Source of the DNA: an uncultured Clostridia bacterium
Lineage (GTDB): Bacteria > Bacillota > Dehalobacteriia > UBA4068 > CALXSR01
Length of the DNA: 57,422 nucleotides
Assembly: GCA_944391215.1 (NCBI GenBank)
Contig: CALXSR010000002.1
Span: forward strand, 1-57,422
Direction of reading: 5' to 3'
Part shown: positions 47,067 through 55,638 of the stretch, piece by piece
How positions within the stretch are numbered: position 1 is the stretch's first letter
How the letters are laid out: every line of letters begins with the position of its first letter
Program-made: the position numbers and the translations under genes
Notes under the pieces: generated by a model
The model's input: only the letters and a program-made list of their open reading frames with translations
Told to the model about the DNA's origin: nothing
Databases searched by the model: none

Positions 47067-47099
47067 CCATAAAAGTATCATCTCAAATAAAATAATAAA

Positions 47100-47130
47100 A
47101 ACAGGAAAGGGAAACCCTTTCCTGTTTTGT
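47100..47130. terminator. Bidirectional terminator between the flavodiiron gene and pyk
   Basis: Perfect 12-bp stem AACAGGAAAGGG (47100-47111) and CCCTTTCCTGTT (47115-47126), AAA loop, flanked by A-rich and T-rich sequence. Confidence 0.9.
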
Positions 47131-47131
47131 T

Positions 47132-48538
47132 TTAAACAGGTCGCACTTTAATCAAATTGGTGGTTCCGGGACTCCCCGTCGGGTAACCGGCCGTTATCAC
47201 AGTGATATCGCCTTTTTGCAATAAATTTTTTTCTAATGCCAAGGAAATTGCCGAATCAATCATATCGTCCGTACTATGCAATAGGTGGGGTTGGCAAAGA
47301 GGAATAACCCCATAGGCCAAACAAAGTTGGCGTAATACCTTTTCCGAAGTGGTAATAGCCAAAATAGGCGCTTGCGGCCGGTATTTGGCCATTCTTCTAG
47401 CAGTAGAGCCTGAAGTGGTAGGCGCCACAATGGCTTTTGCCTGCAAATCCCGGGCTACAATATAAGCGGCATGACAAATTGCATCCGTAATGGTAGGAAT
47501 ATGGCCGGTTTCCCACACTTCGTTTCCAGAACGATTGATGGTTTCCGCTCTGGCAGCAATGCGAGACATGGTCTGCAAAGCTTCTAATGGGTATAATCCG
47601 GCCGCTGTTTCGCCAGACAACATAATAGCGTCAGTACCATCCACAATCGCGTTGGCCACATCACTAGCTTCCGCCCTGGTAGGCCTTCTGTTATGGATCA
47701 TCGAATCCAACATTTGAGTAGCAGTAATAACATATTTCCCGGCCAAATTACATTTCTTGATGATGGTTTTTTGTACCAAGGGCACTTCCTCTGGAGGAAT
47801 TTCCACCCCCAAATCTCCCCTTGCTACCATAATGCCATCTGCTTCCTTTAAGATGGAATCAATATTTTGCACCCCGGTTTGATTTTCAATTTTAGCAATA
47901 ATTTGCATATCCGAACCCAATTCATTTAAAAAGCGCCGGATAAAAACAATATCCTCCGCGCGACGCACAAAGGAAGCGGCAATAAAATCCAAATGCTGTT
48001 CTGCAGCAAAACGGATATCCGCCATATCTTTTTCCGTAACGCCAGGCAATCCTACTTCTACCCCAGGCGCGTTAATACTTTTGCGCGACATAATATAGCC
48101 GTTGCTTAATACTCGGCAAATAATATCATCGTTTTGCACTTCTTTTACTTCTAAAGAAATCAATCCATCATCTATGGCCAAAGCGCTGCCAGGATGCACA
48201 TCCTTGGCCAAACCAGCATAGCTAATGGGCAAAGCATTGGCTCTTCCTTGCAAATCGCCGGCTGTTAAAATAATAATATCGTCTTCCACAACTTTTATTT
48301 TATCAGCCAATTTGCCAATCCGGATTTCCGGGCCTTGGGTGTCCAACATAATCGCTACCGCCATACCCGTTTTGGCGCTTGCAGCGCGAATTCTCTTGAT
48401 ACGTTCGGCATGCTCATCATGATTTCCATGCGAAAAATTCAAACGAGCTACATTCATGCCATTTTGTATCATCTTTTCTAGCATATCTTGTTCTTCCGAA
48501 GCTGGACCAATGGTACAAACAATTTTTGTTTTATTCAT
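47132..48538 (-). CDS. pyk: Pyruvate kinase
   Basis: 468 residues. Makes pyruvate and ATP from phosphoenolpyruvate. Motifs: KIVCTIGPAS, LNFSHG, the catalytic lysine region IIAKIENQTG, MVARGDLGVEI and the monovalent-cation site. The C-terminal PEP-utiliser-like extension seen in Bacillus is absent. It completes the lower glycolysis encoded at 11.4-17.4 kb, but is about 30 kb away and not joined to pfkA. A DUF2007-like gene lies 14 bases upstream. Confidence 0.97.
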   Translation of the reverse strand: MNKTKIVCTIGPASEEQDMLEKMIQNGMNVARLNFSHGNHDEHAERIKRIRAASAKTGMAVAIMLDTQGPEIRIGKLADKIKVVEDDIIILTAGDLQGRANALPISYAGLAKDVHPGSALAIDDGLISLEVKEVQNDDIICRVLSNGYIMSRKSINAPGVEVGLPGVTEKDMADIRFAAEQHLDFIAASFVRRAEDIVFIRRFLNELGSDMQIIAKIENQTGVQNIDSILKEADGIMVARGDLGVEIPPEEVPLVQKTIIKKCNLAGKYVITATQMLDSMIHNRRPTRAEASDVANAIVDGTDAIMLSGETAAGLYPLEALQTMSRIAARAETINRSGNEVWETGHIPTITDAICHAAYIVARDLQAKAIVAPTTSGSTARRMAKYRPQAPILAITTSEKVLRQLCLAYGVIPLCQPHLLHSTDDMIDSAISLALEKNLLQKGDITVITAGYPTGSPGTTNLIKVRPV

Positions 48539-48552
48539 TTTTTCACCTCAAT

Positions 48553-48753
48553 TTAAAGATGACGGCTCACCCAAGCATTCAATAATTCTGTTGCTTCTTC
48601 CGCTTCTGCCTCCGTCACCATCACTTCTGTATAAGACGCATTTGTGCCTTTTGCTAATTCCCTCAAACGGACGAATAAGCCCTCTTTTTGTAGAAAATCC
48701 TGAATTTGGGTCAGTCGTTTATGGTCAGAAGTAATATAAACAACCTTCCACAT
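48553..48753 (-). CDS. Small DUF2007-like protein
   Basis: 66 residues: MWKVVYITSDHKRLTQIQDFL, GLFVRLRELAK, then EVMVTEAEAEEATELLN. This alternation of strand and helix and the MWKVVYI start are typical of a short protein of Clostridia and Negativicutes often found next to pyk or pfkA. The fold looks like a ferredoxin-type signal-transducing domain (DUF2007); the molecular role is unknown. AGGAGGCGCC precedes the ATG. Gene databases sometimes call it glutamate decarboxylase, which its size and sequence do not support. Confidence 0.72.
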   Translation of the reverse strand: MWKVVYITSDHKRLTQIQDFLQKEGLFVRLRELAKGTNASYTEVMVTEAEAEEATELLNAWVSRHL

Positions 48754-48792
48754 GGCGGCGCCTCCTTATTTTAAATTAAAACAAAGCAATCA

Positions 48793-49296
48793 TCATTTTA
48801 TATAGTGATTGTTATTTTCTTGTAAAGCTTTTTGATATAAAGCCTTTTCCACATTAGGAGGCACCAAATCTGTTACTTTTCCCCCCAATAAAGCGGAGTT
48901 TTTAATAATAGTAGAGCTAATAAACATATATTTATGTTCGCTCATTAAAAAAATCGTTTCAATTTCCGGGTTCATGCTCTTATTCATTAAAGCCATTTGA
49001 AACTCCCATTCATAATCAGATACCGCACGCAAACCACGAATAATAGCTGTTGCATTCTTTTCCATACAAAAATCAACCAACAAGCCGTCAAAAACGCAAA
49101 CTTCAAAACGGGGGTTATTCCCCACCGCTTTCTCCACCATTTGTTTTCTTTCCTCTAAGGTAAATAAAGTCTTTTTATAATTATCGTGGGCAATGGCAAT
49201 AATCACTTTATCAAATAATTCCAAAGCCCTTTCCGCAATATTAATATGCCCGCACGTAACGGGGTCAAAAGTACCTGGATACATGCCTATTCGCAA
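48793..49296 (-). CDS. coaD: Phosphopantetheine adenylyltransferase
   Basis: 167 residues. Transfers AMP to 4'-phosphopantetheine in coenzyme A synthesis. The nucleotide-binding motif GMYPGTFDPVTCGHI opens the protein; IIRGLRAVSDYEWEFQMA and the ISSTIIK motif are also present. The TTG at 49296 (LRIGMYPGTFDP) has AAAGGAGGAA six bases before it, and matches the usual family start. It overlaps the end of the glycosylase gene by ten bases. Confidence 0.94.
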   Translation of the reverse strand: MRIGMYPGTFDPVTCGHINIAERALELFDKVIIAIAHDNYKKTLFTLEERKQMVEKAVGNNPRFEVCVFDGLLVDFCMEKNATAIIRGLRAVSDYEWEFQMALMNKSMNPEIETIFLMSEHKYMFISSTIIKNSALLGGKVTDLVPPNVEKALYQKALQENNNHYIK

Positions 49297-49898
49297 GATG
49301 ATTCCTCCTTTAGCCATTCCTTTAAAGTCTCTAAATCCTGTAAATATTCTTTTTCTTTGGCGCGATCATAAATAAGGGCCGCCGGATGATACAGAGGAAA
49401 AACGGGGAAACCATATTTTTCACTTACAAAAGATCGACCATGGTAATCGCCCACTTTAGCCGGTTTTCCCAGCATCGCCCGCAATGGTACATTGCCCAAA
49501 GTAACAACTACTTTGGCGCCGCTTAACTGCAATTCTTGTGGTAACCATCGGGCGCAGGCTTTTATTTCACTTTGCTTTGGCGCCCGATTGGCAAAATTTC
49601 CATAACGTCCTTTGGCTGAAACTTTGACCGGCCGACATTTTACCGTATTGCCAATATAGAGTTGTTCTCGATCCAATTTTAAAATACGCAAAAAATCATT
49701 TAAAATAGCGCCAGCCTGCCCGCTAAAAGGAATCCCGCTTTGATCTTCTTGCCCTCCCGGCGCCTCTCCCAACAAAAATATTTTCACCGTTTTGGTTAAA
49801 ACACCATGCACTACCTGGGTTCTGGTTTCCTTTAAAGGGCAATCCGCACAACTTTCCACGGCTTTACACCAGTTTTGCCAATCCGTTTCTGCAAACAT
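49287..49898 (-). CDS. Family 4 uracil-DNA glycosylase (iron-sulfur type)
   Basis: 203 residues from the ATG at 49898, which has GAGGAGGAT upstream. Motif A GEAPGGQEDQSGIPFSG, the GNTVKCRP segment and motif B YHPAA are diagnostic. Likely [4Fe-4S] ligands are Cys17, Cys20, Cys88 and Cys115. The last two are farther apart than usual because of an insertion around VSAKGRYGNFANR. The enzyme removes uracil from DNA, the product of cytosine deamination. First gene of a unit with coaD. Confidence 0.9.
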   Translation of the reverse strand: MFAETDWQNWCKAVESCADCPLKETRTQVVHGVLTKTVKIFLLGEAPGGQEDQSGIPFSGQAGAILNDFLRILKLDREQLYIGNTVKCRPVKVSAKGRYGNFANRAPKQSEIKACARWLPQELQLSGAKVVVTLGNVPLRAMLGKPAKVGDYHGRSFVSEKYGFPVFPLYHPAALIYDRAKEKEYLQDLETLKEWLKEESSCE

Positions 49899-49924
49899 GC
49901 TTATCCTCCTCATCATTTGTTTTC

Positions 49925-49953
49925 ATTATAATATAAATGCTATCTAGCTGCAA
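49925..49953 (-). promoter_or_regulatory. Promoter of the glycosylase-coaD unit
   Basis: TTGCAG, 17 bases, perfect TATAAT on the minus strand, 27 bases before the glycosylase ATG. Confidence 0.85.
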
Positions 49954-49955
49954 AT

Positions 49956-49990
49956 AAAAACTGCCGGTTTCTATCTAGAAACCGGCAGTA
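49956..49990 (-). terminator. Terminator of the arginine operon
   Basis: Perfect 11-bp stem CTGCCGGTTTC (49961-49971) and GAAACCGGCAG (49978-49988), six-base loop, then TTTTTATTT on the minus strand. It lies just before the glycosylase promoter. Confidence 0.92.
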
Positions 49991-50004
49991 AAAAAGCATT
50001 CTTT

Positions 50005-51210
50005 CTATTTTTGGTTTTTTTGATCCATCAAAGCTTTAATTTTTAAGGGCAAACCAAACAAATTGATAAAGCCTTCCGCATCTTTTTGGCTATAAACATC
50101 ATCTTTTTCAAAAGTCACAAAATCCATATTATATAGAGAATAAGGACTTTTGGTTCCGGCAGAGGTACAGTTTCCTTTATACAATTTTATTTTAACTGTG
50201 CCGGTTACCGTTTCCTGCGTTTTATCCACAAAAGCAGCCAAAGCTTCTCTTAAAGAAGAATACCACATACCATCGTAAATTAATTCGGCATATTTATTGG
50301 CTACCAACTGTTTATAATGATACGTTTGCCGATCCAAGCATAAATGCTCCATCGCTTCATGGGCTTCATATAAAATAGTACCGGCAGGCGTTTCATAAAC
50401 CCCACGCGATTTCATACCCACCAAACGATTTTCTACAATATCGGTAACCCCTACGCCGTTTTCTGCCCCTACTTTATTTAAATAAGCAATCATTTCCACT
50501 GGGCTTAATGCTTTGCCATTTACTTTTACCGGAATTCCTTTTTCAAATTCTAATTCCAAATAAGTGGGGGTATCAGGCGCTTGCTCCGGTGGTACGCAAA
50601 TTTGCAAAACTTTGGTTTTGGGTTCGTTCCACGGATCTTCCAATTCCAAACCTTCATGGCTTAAATGCCACAAATTGCGATCCATACTGTAGGAATCTTC
50701 TTGTTTGGTTTGCAAAGGGATTCCATGTTTTTCCGCATAAGCAATTTCATCGCTACGCGAGGTTAAATCCCAAATCCGCCAGGGTGCAATAATTTCCAAT
50801 TCCGGTGCCAATGCTTTTACAGTCAATTCAAAACGCACTTGGTCGTTTCCTTTGCCAGTAGCGCCGTGGGCAATGGCCTCCGCCCCTTCTTTTTTAGCAA
50901 TTTCCACCAGCTTTTTGGCAATTAACGGTCTGGCAAAAGAAGTGCCTAACAAATACTTATCTTCATATTTCGCGCCAGCCTTCAAAGTAGGATAAATAAA
51001 GTCCGTAACAAATTCTTCTTGTACATCTTCAATATACACTTTACTGGCGCCGGATTTTATAGCTTTTTCTTTCACAGGATCAATTTCTTTACCCTGCCCC
51101 AAATCCACACAAACAGCAATCACTTCATAATCATAATGTTCCTTTAACCAAGGGATGATAACAGACGTATCCAAACCGCCAGAATAAGCCAATACTACTT
51201 TCTTACTCAT
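50005..51210 (-). CDS. argG: Argininosuccinate synthase
   Basis: 401 residues. Joins citrulline and aspartate using ATP. N-terminal PP-loop [15 protein letters not shown], then [13 protein letters not shown] and the citrulline/aspartate-binding [12 protein letters not shown] region. Last gene of argJ-argD-argF-argG; argH, which would finish arginine synthesis, is not in the window. Start ATG with GAGGAGG. Confidence 0.97.
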   Translation of the reverse strand: MSKKVVLAYSGGLDTSVIIPWLKEHYDYEVIAVCVDLGQGKEIDPVKEKAIKSGASKVYIEDVQEEFVTDFIYPTLKAGAKYEDKYLLGTSFARPLIAKKLVEIAKKEGAEAIAHGATGKGNDQVRFELTVKALAPELEIIAPWRIWDLTSRSDEIAYAEKHGIPLQTKQEDSYSMDRNLWHLSHEGLELEDPWNEPKTKVLQICVPPEQAPDTPTYLELEFEKGIPVKVNGKALSPVEMIAYLNKVGAENGVGVTDIVENRLVGMKSRGVYETPAGTILYEAHEAMEHLCLDRQTYHYKQLVANKYAELIYDGMWYSSLREALAAFVDKTQETVTGTVKIKLYKGNCTSAGTKSPYSLYNMDFVTFEKDDVYSQKDAEGFINLFGLPLKIKALMDQKNQK

Positions 51211-51264
51211 AAGAAAATCCTCCTCTAATCGTTTATACTAAAATTAATCTTTCTATGTTCAAGC

Positions 51265-52206
51265 CTAAGCCATTAGTAAAGCCATAATGGCCATTTGCGC
51301 CCAAAGCCTATTCTCTGCCTCCTCAAATACCACTGATTGTTTGCTTTCTATTACCTCATCGGTAATTTCTAAACCACGTTTGGCTGGCAAACAGTGCATA
51401 ACAATTGCATCCTTTTTGGCATAACTCATCAATTCACAATCTACATGATATTTTTGGAATACTTTTTTCCTTTCTTCGGCCTCTTTTTCTTGCCCCATGC
51501 TGGCCCAAACATCTGTATAAACGACATCAGCATTTTGTATTGCTTCCTTTGGTTCTTCCAGTATGGTAATGCTACCGTTGGTTCGTTTAGCAACTTCTTG
51601 TGCATTTTTCACAATCGTTTCCTGTGGTTCATGCCCTTTGGGACAGGCAATGCTAAAATGCATTCCCATTTTGGCACAAATATTCATCAAAGAATGGGCT
51701 ACATTATTCCCGTCCCCAATAAAAGTTAGCTTTAAACCAGATAAGGTCCCCTTATATTGCCGCGCGGTTTGAATATCCGCCAGAGCTTGACAGGGATGCA
51801 GCAAATCGGTTAAACCGTTAATAATAGGCATATCAGCATAATGCGCTAATTCTAACACTTCGTCATGACTATAAGTACGAATCATTAAACCGTCTAAATA
51901 TCGGGATAGCACACGCGCTGTATCTTTAATTGGTTCGCCACGACCAATTTGCAAATCGTTAGCCGATAGGAATAAACCAATCCCGCCTAATCGGTAAATA
52001 CCGGTTTCAAAAGATACCCTGGTACGGGTAGAACTCTTTTGAAATAACATACCCAAAGTTTTCCCTTCTAAAAGTTTTGGGCACTTGCCGAGCTTACTTA
52101 AATGCTTCAACTCATCCGCCACATTCAACATGTAGGTCAAGTCTTCTGTCGAAAAATCCATGATGTTTAAAAAATCTTTGCCTTTCAAATCTTGTCTTAG
52201 CTCCAT
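51265..52206 (-). CDS. argF: Ornithine carbamoyltransferase
   Basis: 313 residues. Makes citrulline from ornithine and carbamoyl phosphate. Carbamoyl-phosphate motif SSTRTRVSFE, HPCQALADI, and the ornithine-site HCLPAKRG are intact. TAGGAGGTCCCCTT precedes the ATG. Its place beside argG and argD, with no arginine deiminase, supports a biosynthetic role. Confidence 0.96.
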   Translation of the reverse strand: MELRQDLKGKDFLNIMDFSTEDLTYMLNVADELKHLSKLGKCPKLLEGKTLGMLFQKSSTRTRVSFETGIYRLGGIGLFLSANDLQIGRGEPIKDTARVLSRYLDGLMIRTYSHDEVLELAHYADMPIINGLTDLLHPCQALADIQTARQYKGTLSGLKLTFIGDGNNVAHSLMNICAKMGMHFSIACPKGHEPQETIVKNAQEVAKRTNGSITILEEPKEAIQNADVVYTDVWASMGQEKEAEERKKVFQKYHVDCELMSYAKKDAIVMHCLPAKRGLEITDEVIESKQSVVFEEAENRLWAQMAIMALLMA

Positions 52207-52237
52207 AAGGGGACCTCCTAACCATTTATGTCAATGG

Positions 52238-53437
52238 CTATTCTGCTTTTACGGTGCTCATTACCTCATCCAGAATGGCCACTGCTTTGTCTACTTCCGC
52301 TTCGGTAATAATGAGGGGCGGAACAAAACGCAATACAGTACCGGCCGTACAGTTAATTAACAAACCTTTTTCCAAACATTTAGCAACAATATCGCCACCA
52401 GGAATTTTTAAGCCCAAACCTAAAAGTAAACCTTGGCCGCGGACATCGTCCACATAAGAATATTTGGCTTTCAAACCGGCTAATTTTTCTTTAAAATAAG
52501 CGCCAATTTTAGCGGCATGTGCGGGGATATCTTTTTCAAGCATAGTTTTTACCACTGCACAAGCAGCTGCTGTTACCAACGGATTACCACCATAAGTGGA
52601 ACCATGATCACCAGGCTGGAAGGCATCGGCAACTTTTTGTTTGGCCATGAAAGCGCCAATTGGAGCCCCATTACCCAAAGCTTTGGCTAAGCTGGTAATA
52701 TCGGCTTCTACGCCGCTTACTTGGTAAGCAAATAATTTACCAGTACGCCCAATACCCACTTGCACTTCGTCATAAATTAATACCAAACCATTTTGATCGC
52801 ATAATTCACGAACTTGTTTTAAATATTCCACTTCTGCATTGATTACGCCGCCTTCCCCTTGTACAGGTTCCAACATAATGGCGCAGGTTTTTTCATTGAT
52901 TAATTTTTTCAAGGAATCAATATCATTATAGTCAGCATAAACGAAACCAGGCGCTACAGGACCGAAACCGTTATGGATTTTATCCTGACCGGTAGCGGCC
53001 ATTGTACCCATCGTTCTACCATGGAAAGATTTTTTCATGGTGATGATTTCGTATTTTTCCGGATGCCCTTGGGTAATTGCATATTTTCTAGCTAATTTAA
53101 TGCAACCTTCATTGGCTTCCGCCCCGGAATTGCAGAAGAAAACTTTATCGTAGCAAGAATTTTCGCAAAGTAATTGCGCTAATTCCACTTGTTTGGGAAT
53201 CCAATAAATATTGGAGCAGTGAATAATTTCATCACATTGTTTTTTAATAGCGGCAACCACCGGTTCCGGGCAATGCCCCAAAGAATTTACCGCAATACCG
53301 GCAACAAAGTCTAAATATTCTTTGCCATCAGCGTCTTTCACATAGCAGCCTTTGCCTTCGACCATAGCAATCGGCAAACGACCGTAAGTGTTCATGCAAT
53401 ATTTTTTACCCAATTCTACCCATTCTTGATTGTTCAT
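52238..53437 (-). CDS. argD: Acetylornithine aminotransferase
   Basis: 399 residues. PLP enzyme of ornithine synthesis. Features: FVAGIAVNSLGHCP, NSGAEANEGCIKLAR, VQGEGGV, IYDEVQVGIGRTG and the PLP lysine in TSLAKALGNG. I prefer the ATG at 53437 because AAAGGATGG lies upstream of it, whereas the ATG 12 bases earlier is inside that site. It sits between argJ and argF. Confidence 0.94.
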   Translation of the reverse strand: MNNQEWVELGKKYCMNTYGRLPIAMVEGKGCYVKDADGKEYLDFVAGIAVNSLGHCPEPVVAAIKKQCDEIIHCSNIYWIPKQVELAQLLCENSCYDKVFFCNSGAEANEGCIKLARKYAITQGHPEKYEIITMKKSFHGRTMGTMAATGQDKIHNGFGPVAPGFVYADYNDIDSLKKLINEKTCAIMLEPVQGEGGVINAEVEYLKQVRELCDQNGLVLIYDEVQVGIGRTGKLFAYQVSGVEADITSLAKALGNGAPIGAFMAKQKVADAFQPGDHGSTYGGNPLVTAAACAVVKTMLEKDIPAHAAKIGAYFKEKLAGLKAKYSYVDDVRGQGLLLGLGLKIPGGDIVAKCLEKGLLINCTAGTVLRFVPPLIITEAEVDKAVAILDEVMSTVKAE

Positions 53438-53518
53438 AAGTATATCCATCCTTTCTTTCTATCCAATTCATCACCAGCCGACTGTTAGGAATTAGCCGAC
53501 CAGCAATGCATTTGTTCT

Positions 53519-54745
53519 TTAGCTCCTGTAATCGGCATTGATTTTAATATAATCATAAGTTAAGTCGCATCCATAAGCAGTCGTTTTGGCATTGCCATCT
53601 TTCAAGTCAATTAAAATTTTAATCTCTTTTTCTTGCAAGATGGTTTTGGCTTTTTCCTCATCAAAGGCCAAACCTGCGCCGTCTTTCATCATTTGCTCGG
53701 AACCCGCTTTACTTTCTACCCACATATCCACTTTTTCGGGTACCAATTCCGCCCCGGAATAACCGATAGCACAAATGATACGGCCCCAGTTCGCATCTTC
53801 TCCAAAGATAGCCGCTTTAACTAAATTGGAAGAAACAACAGCCTTGGCGGCTTTAATCGCATTTTGTTTATCTCTTGCATTGATCACTTCCGCAGAGAAT
53901 AAACGGGTAGCCCCTTCGCCGTCTTTTGCTATTTGCATGGCCAACTCTAAACTAACTTCCCGTAAAGCCGCACTAAATTCTGCAAATTCCACACTGTCTT
54001 CTTGAATTTCTGCATTTTCCGCCATCCCATTCGCCATCACCAAAAAGGTGTCATTCGTACTGGTATCGCCATCCACAGAAACCATATTGAAGGAATCTTC
54101 GATCGCCGCGGACAAAGCTTTTTGCAAAGCCTTGGCGGAAATAGCAGCATCTGTTGTTACCAAACTGAGCGTTGTCGCCATATTGGGATAAATCATCCCG
54201 GAACCTTTGGACATACCGCCCAATGTAACAGTTTTACCGCCAATTTGCACGGTTACTGCACTTTCTTTACAGAAAGTATCTGTCGTCATAATGGCTTCCG
54301 CCGCTTCATGGCCACCGTCTGCTTTTAAAGCAGCTACGGCTTTCGGTACCCCTTCAGCAATAACGTCCATCGGTAACCGATGCCCAATCACCCCGGTAGA
54401 AGCAACCCCCACTTGATTTTCATCAATATGTAGCGCCTGCGCTACCATAGCTGCCATTTTTACCGCGTCTTCATACCCTGCAACGCCAGTACAGGCATTG
54501 GCATTTCCACTATTAAAGACAACTGCCTGTGCTTTTCCTCCAGCTATCATTTTACGGCACCATTCTACCGGCGCCGCCGCAAATTTATTTTGCGTAAACA
54601 CCCCGGCAACCGCGGCCGGTTGATTCGAATAAACAATAGCTAAATCCTTTTTGGTACTATTTCTTTTTTTGATTCCGGCGGCCACAGCTGCTGCCTGATA
54701 CCCTTTGGCCGAAGTAACGCCGCCTGTAATTTTTTCAAAAGACAT
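53519..54745 (-). CDS. argJ: Ornithine acetyltransferase / N-acetylglutamate synthase
   Basis: 408 residues. ArgJ moves the acetyl group from acetylornithine to glutamate. The precursor cuts itself before the Thr in the PNMATTLSL segment (family consensus PNMATML), producing the catalytic N-terminal threonine; KGSGMIYPNMAT is well preserved. Start ATG at 54745 with GAGGGAGGAAAGG upstream; earlier in-frame codons fall across the promoter. First gene of the operon. argC and argB, usual neighbours, are absent from the window. Confidence 0.95.
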   Translation of the reverse strand: MSFEKITGGVTSAKGYQAAAVAAGIKKRNSTKKDLAIVYSNQPAAVAGVFTQNKFAAAPVEWCRKMIAGGKAQAVVFNSGNANACTGVAGYEDAVKMAAMVAQALHIDENQVGVASTGVIGHRLPMDVIAEGVPKAVAALKADGGHEAAEAIMTTDTFCKESAVTVQIGGKTVTLGGMSKGSGMIYPNMATTLSLVTTDAAISAKALQKALSAAIEDSFNMVSVDGDTSTNDTFLVMANGMAENAEIQEDSVEFAEFSAALREVSLELAMQIAKDGEGATRLFSAEVINARDKQNAIKAAKAVVSSNLVKAAIFGEDANWGRIICAIGYSGAELVPEKVDMWVESKAGSEQMMKDGAGLAFDEEKAKTILQEKEIKILIDLKDGNAKTTAYGCDLTYDYIKINADYRS

Positions 54746-55084
54746 TTCCTTTCCTCCCTCTAGAGCATTGAAGTTCCTTTTATACGCCTGCAAAAGATTG
54801 ATAAAAATACACCCTTGCGAGAGGAATGTTGTAATTATACATCCCCACGCATAAATTTGCAATACTTTTTATTAAATTTTATGTATTTTTTTTCATATTC
54901 ATCCAATGCAGGCTAAGAATAAAATTTCACCTCCTTGGCATACTATCCATAATCAAACAATGAAATGAGTGATCCCTTTGTATCTTGATAAAATTTGCGA
55001 TTGCCCATATACTTTCGGCTCTGGGCAATGTGTTATGAGGAAACAACAATTTTTTTACTGCCCCCATTGTCCCTACTATTGTTA
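54746..55084. other. Leader and intergenic region upstream of argJ
   Basis: About 340 bases. They hold the arg promoter, an AT-rich stretch with TGAAT-like half sites (TGAATATGAA on the minus strand) that could bind an ArgR-type repressor, and a short Cys-rich frame on the plus strand. No T-box specifier structure or GGTGG antiterminator motif was found. Confidence 0.4.
54834..54862 (-). promoter_or_regulatory. Promoter of the arginine operon
   Basis: TTGCAA, 17-base spacer, perfect TATAAT on the minus strand. The predicted transcript has about 85 bases of leader before argJ. Confidence 0.85.
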
Positions 55085-55085
55085 A
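54969..55085 (+). CDS. Possible Cys-rich micropeptide, 38 residues
   Basis: A GTG-initiated frame of 38 codons. It contains CDCPYTFGSGQC near the middle and ends FFYCPHCPYYC: seven cysteines in 38 residues, with a CxC, CPHC and CPYYC spacing that could bind zinc or iron. It lacks a clear ribosome site and stops four bases from the convergent ogt gene. It may be a chance frame; the cysteine spacing is the only argument for it. Confidence 0.25.
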   Translation: MIPLYLDKICDCPYTFGSGQCVMRKQQFFYCPHCPYYC

Positions 55086-55088
55086 GCG

Positions 55089-55577
55089 CTAAAGCAAGAC
55101 CTTATCTTGCTCATTAAAAGCAATGCCTTCAAGCTCTAACAGCCTTTTCTTTATCTGTAAGCCAGCCTTTGATACGGGCATAGAGCCATCTTTGGCTACA
55201 ATCCGGTGACAGGGAATCAAAATCGCAATAGGATTTTTGCGCATCGCGCTACCTACCGCCCGGTAGGCGTTTGGAAACCCGGCCAACATAGCCAAATCAT
55301 AATAGGAACAAACGGAACCAAAAGGGATTTGCATTGCCGTTAAATATACGCTTTTCATAAAAGGCGTTGTATTTAACAAGTCGACTGGCAAAGAAAATTT
55401 TTGCATATTTCCGCAAAAATATGCATTTAATTGCTTCGTAATTTCCTGCATAAATACAGTAGGCTTGGTCGTCTTGTCCCCTACCAAATAAGGCAGAAAT
55501 TGTAAACGGCAAATCCCATTGGCGGTAATGGCTACCTCCATATCACCCCAAAGAGTTTTCAGAATATTGTTTTCCAT
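55089..55577 (-). CDS. ogt: Methylated-DNA-[protein]-cysteine S-methyltransferase
   Basis: 162 residues. Removes alkyl groups from O6-alkylguanine by transfer to its own cysteine, in the motif IPCHRIV. The helix-turn-helix region FGSVCSYYDLAMLAGFPNAYRAVGSAMRKNP (seen in part as YRAVGSAMRKNP) is normal. No N-terminal Ada regulatory domain is present. The ribosome site is weak (GGTGAAAG). Function acts with the uvr and udg genes as DNA repair, but is not in their operons. Confidence 0.93.
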   Translation of the reverse strand: MENNILKTLWGDMEVAITANGICRLQFLPYLVGDKTTKPTVFMQEITKQLNAYFCGNMQKFSLPVDLLNTTPFMKSVYLTAMQIPFGSVCSYYDLAMLAGFPNAYRAVGSAMRKNPIAILIPCHRIVAKDGSMPVSKAGLQIKKRLLELEGIAFNEQDKVLL

Positions 55578-55638
55578 TTACTTTCACCAGAATAGTTGTA
55601 ATCTTTTTTATATTCTAGCCATAAAGAAAATTTCCTGC

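Noticed and set aside
48553..48753. Glutamate decarboxylase
   Set aside because: The protein has 66 residues and no PLP-enzyme motif; the name is a known mislabel of this short family.
54746..54968. T-box leader in front of the arginine operon
   Set aside because: No specifier hairpin, no GGTGG/antiterminator motif, and the leader is too short.
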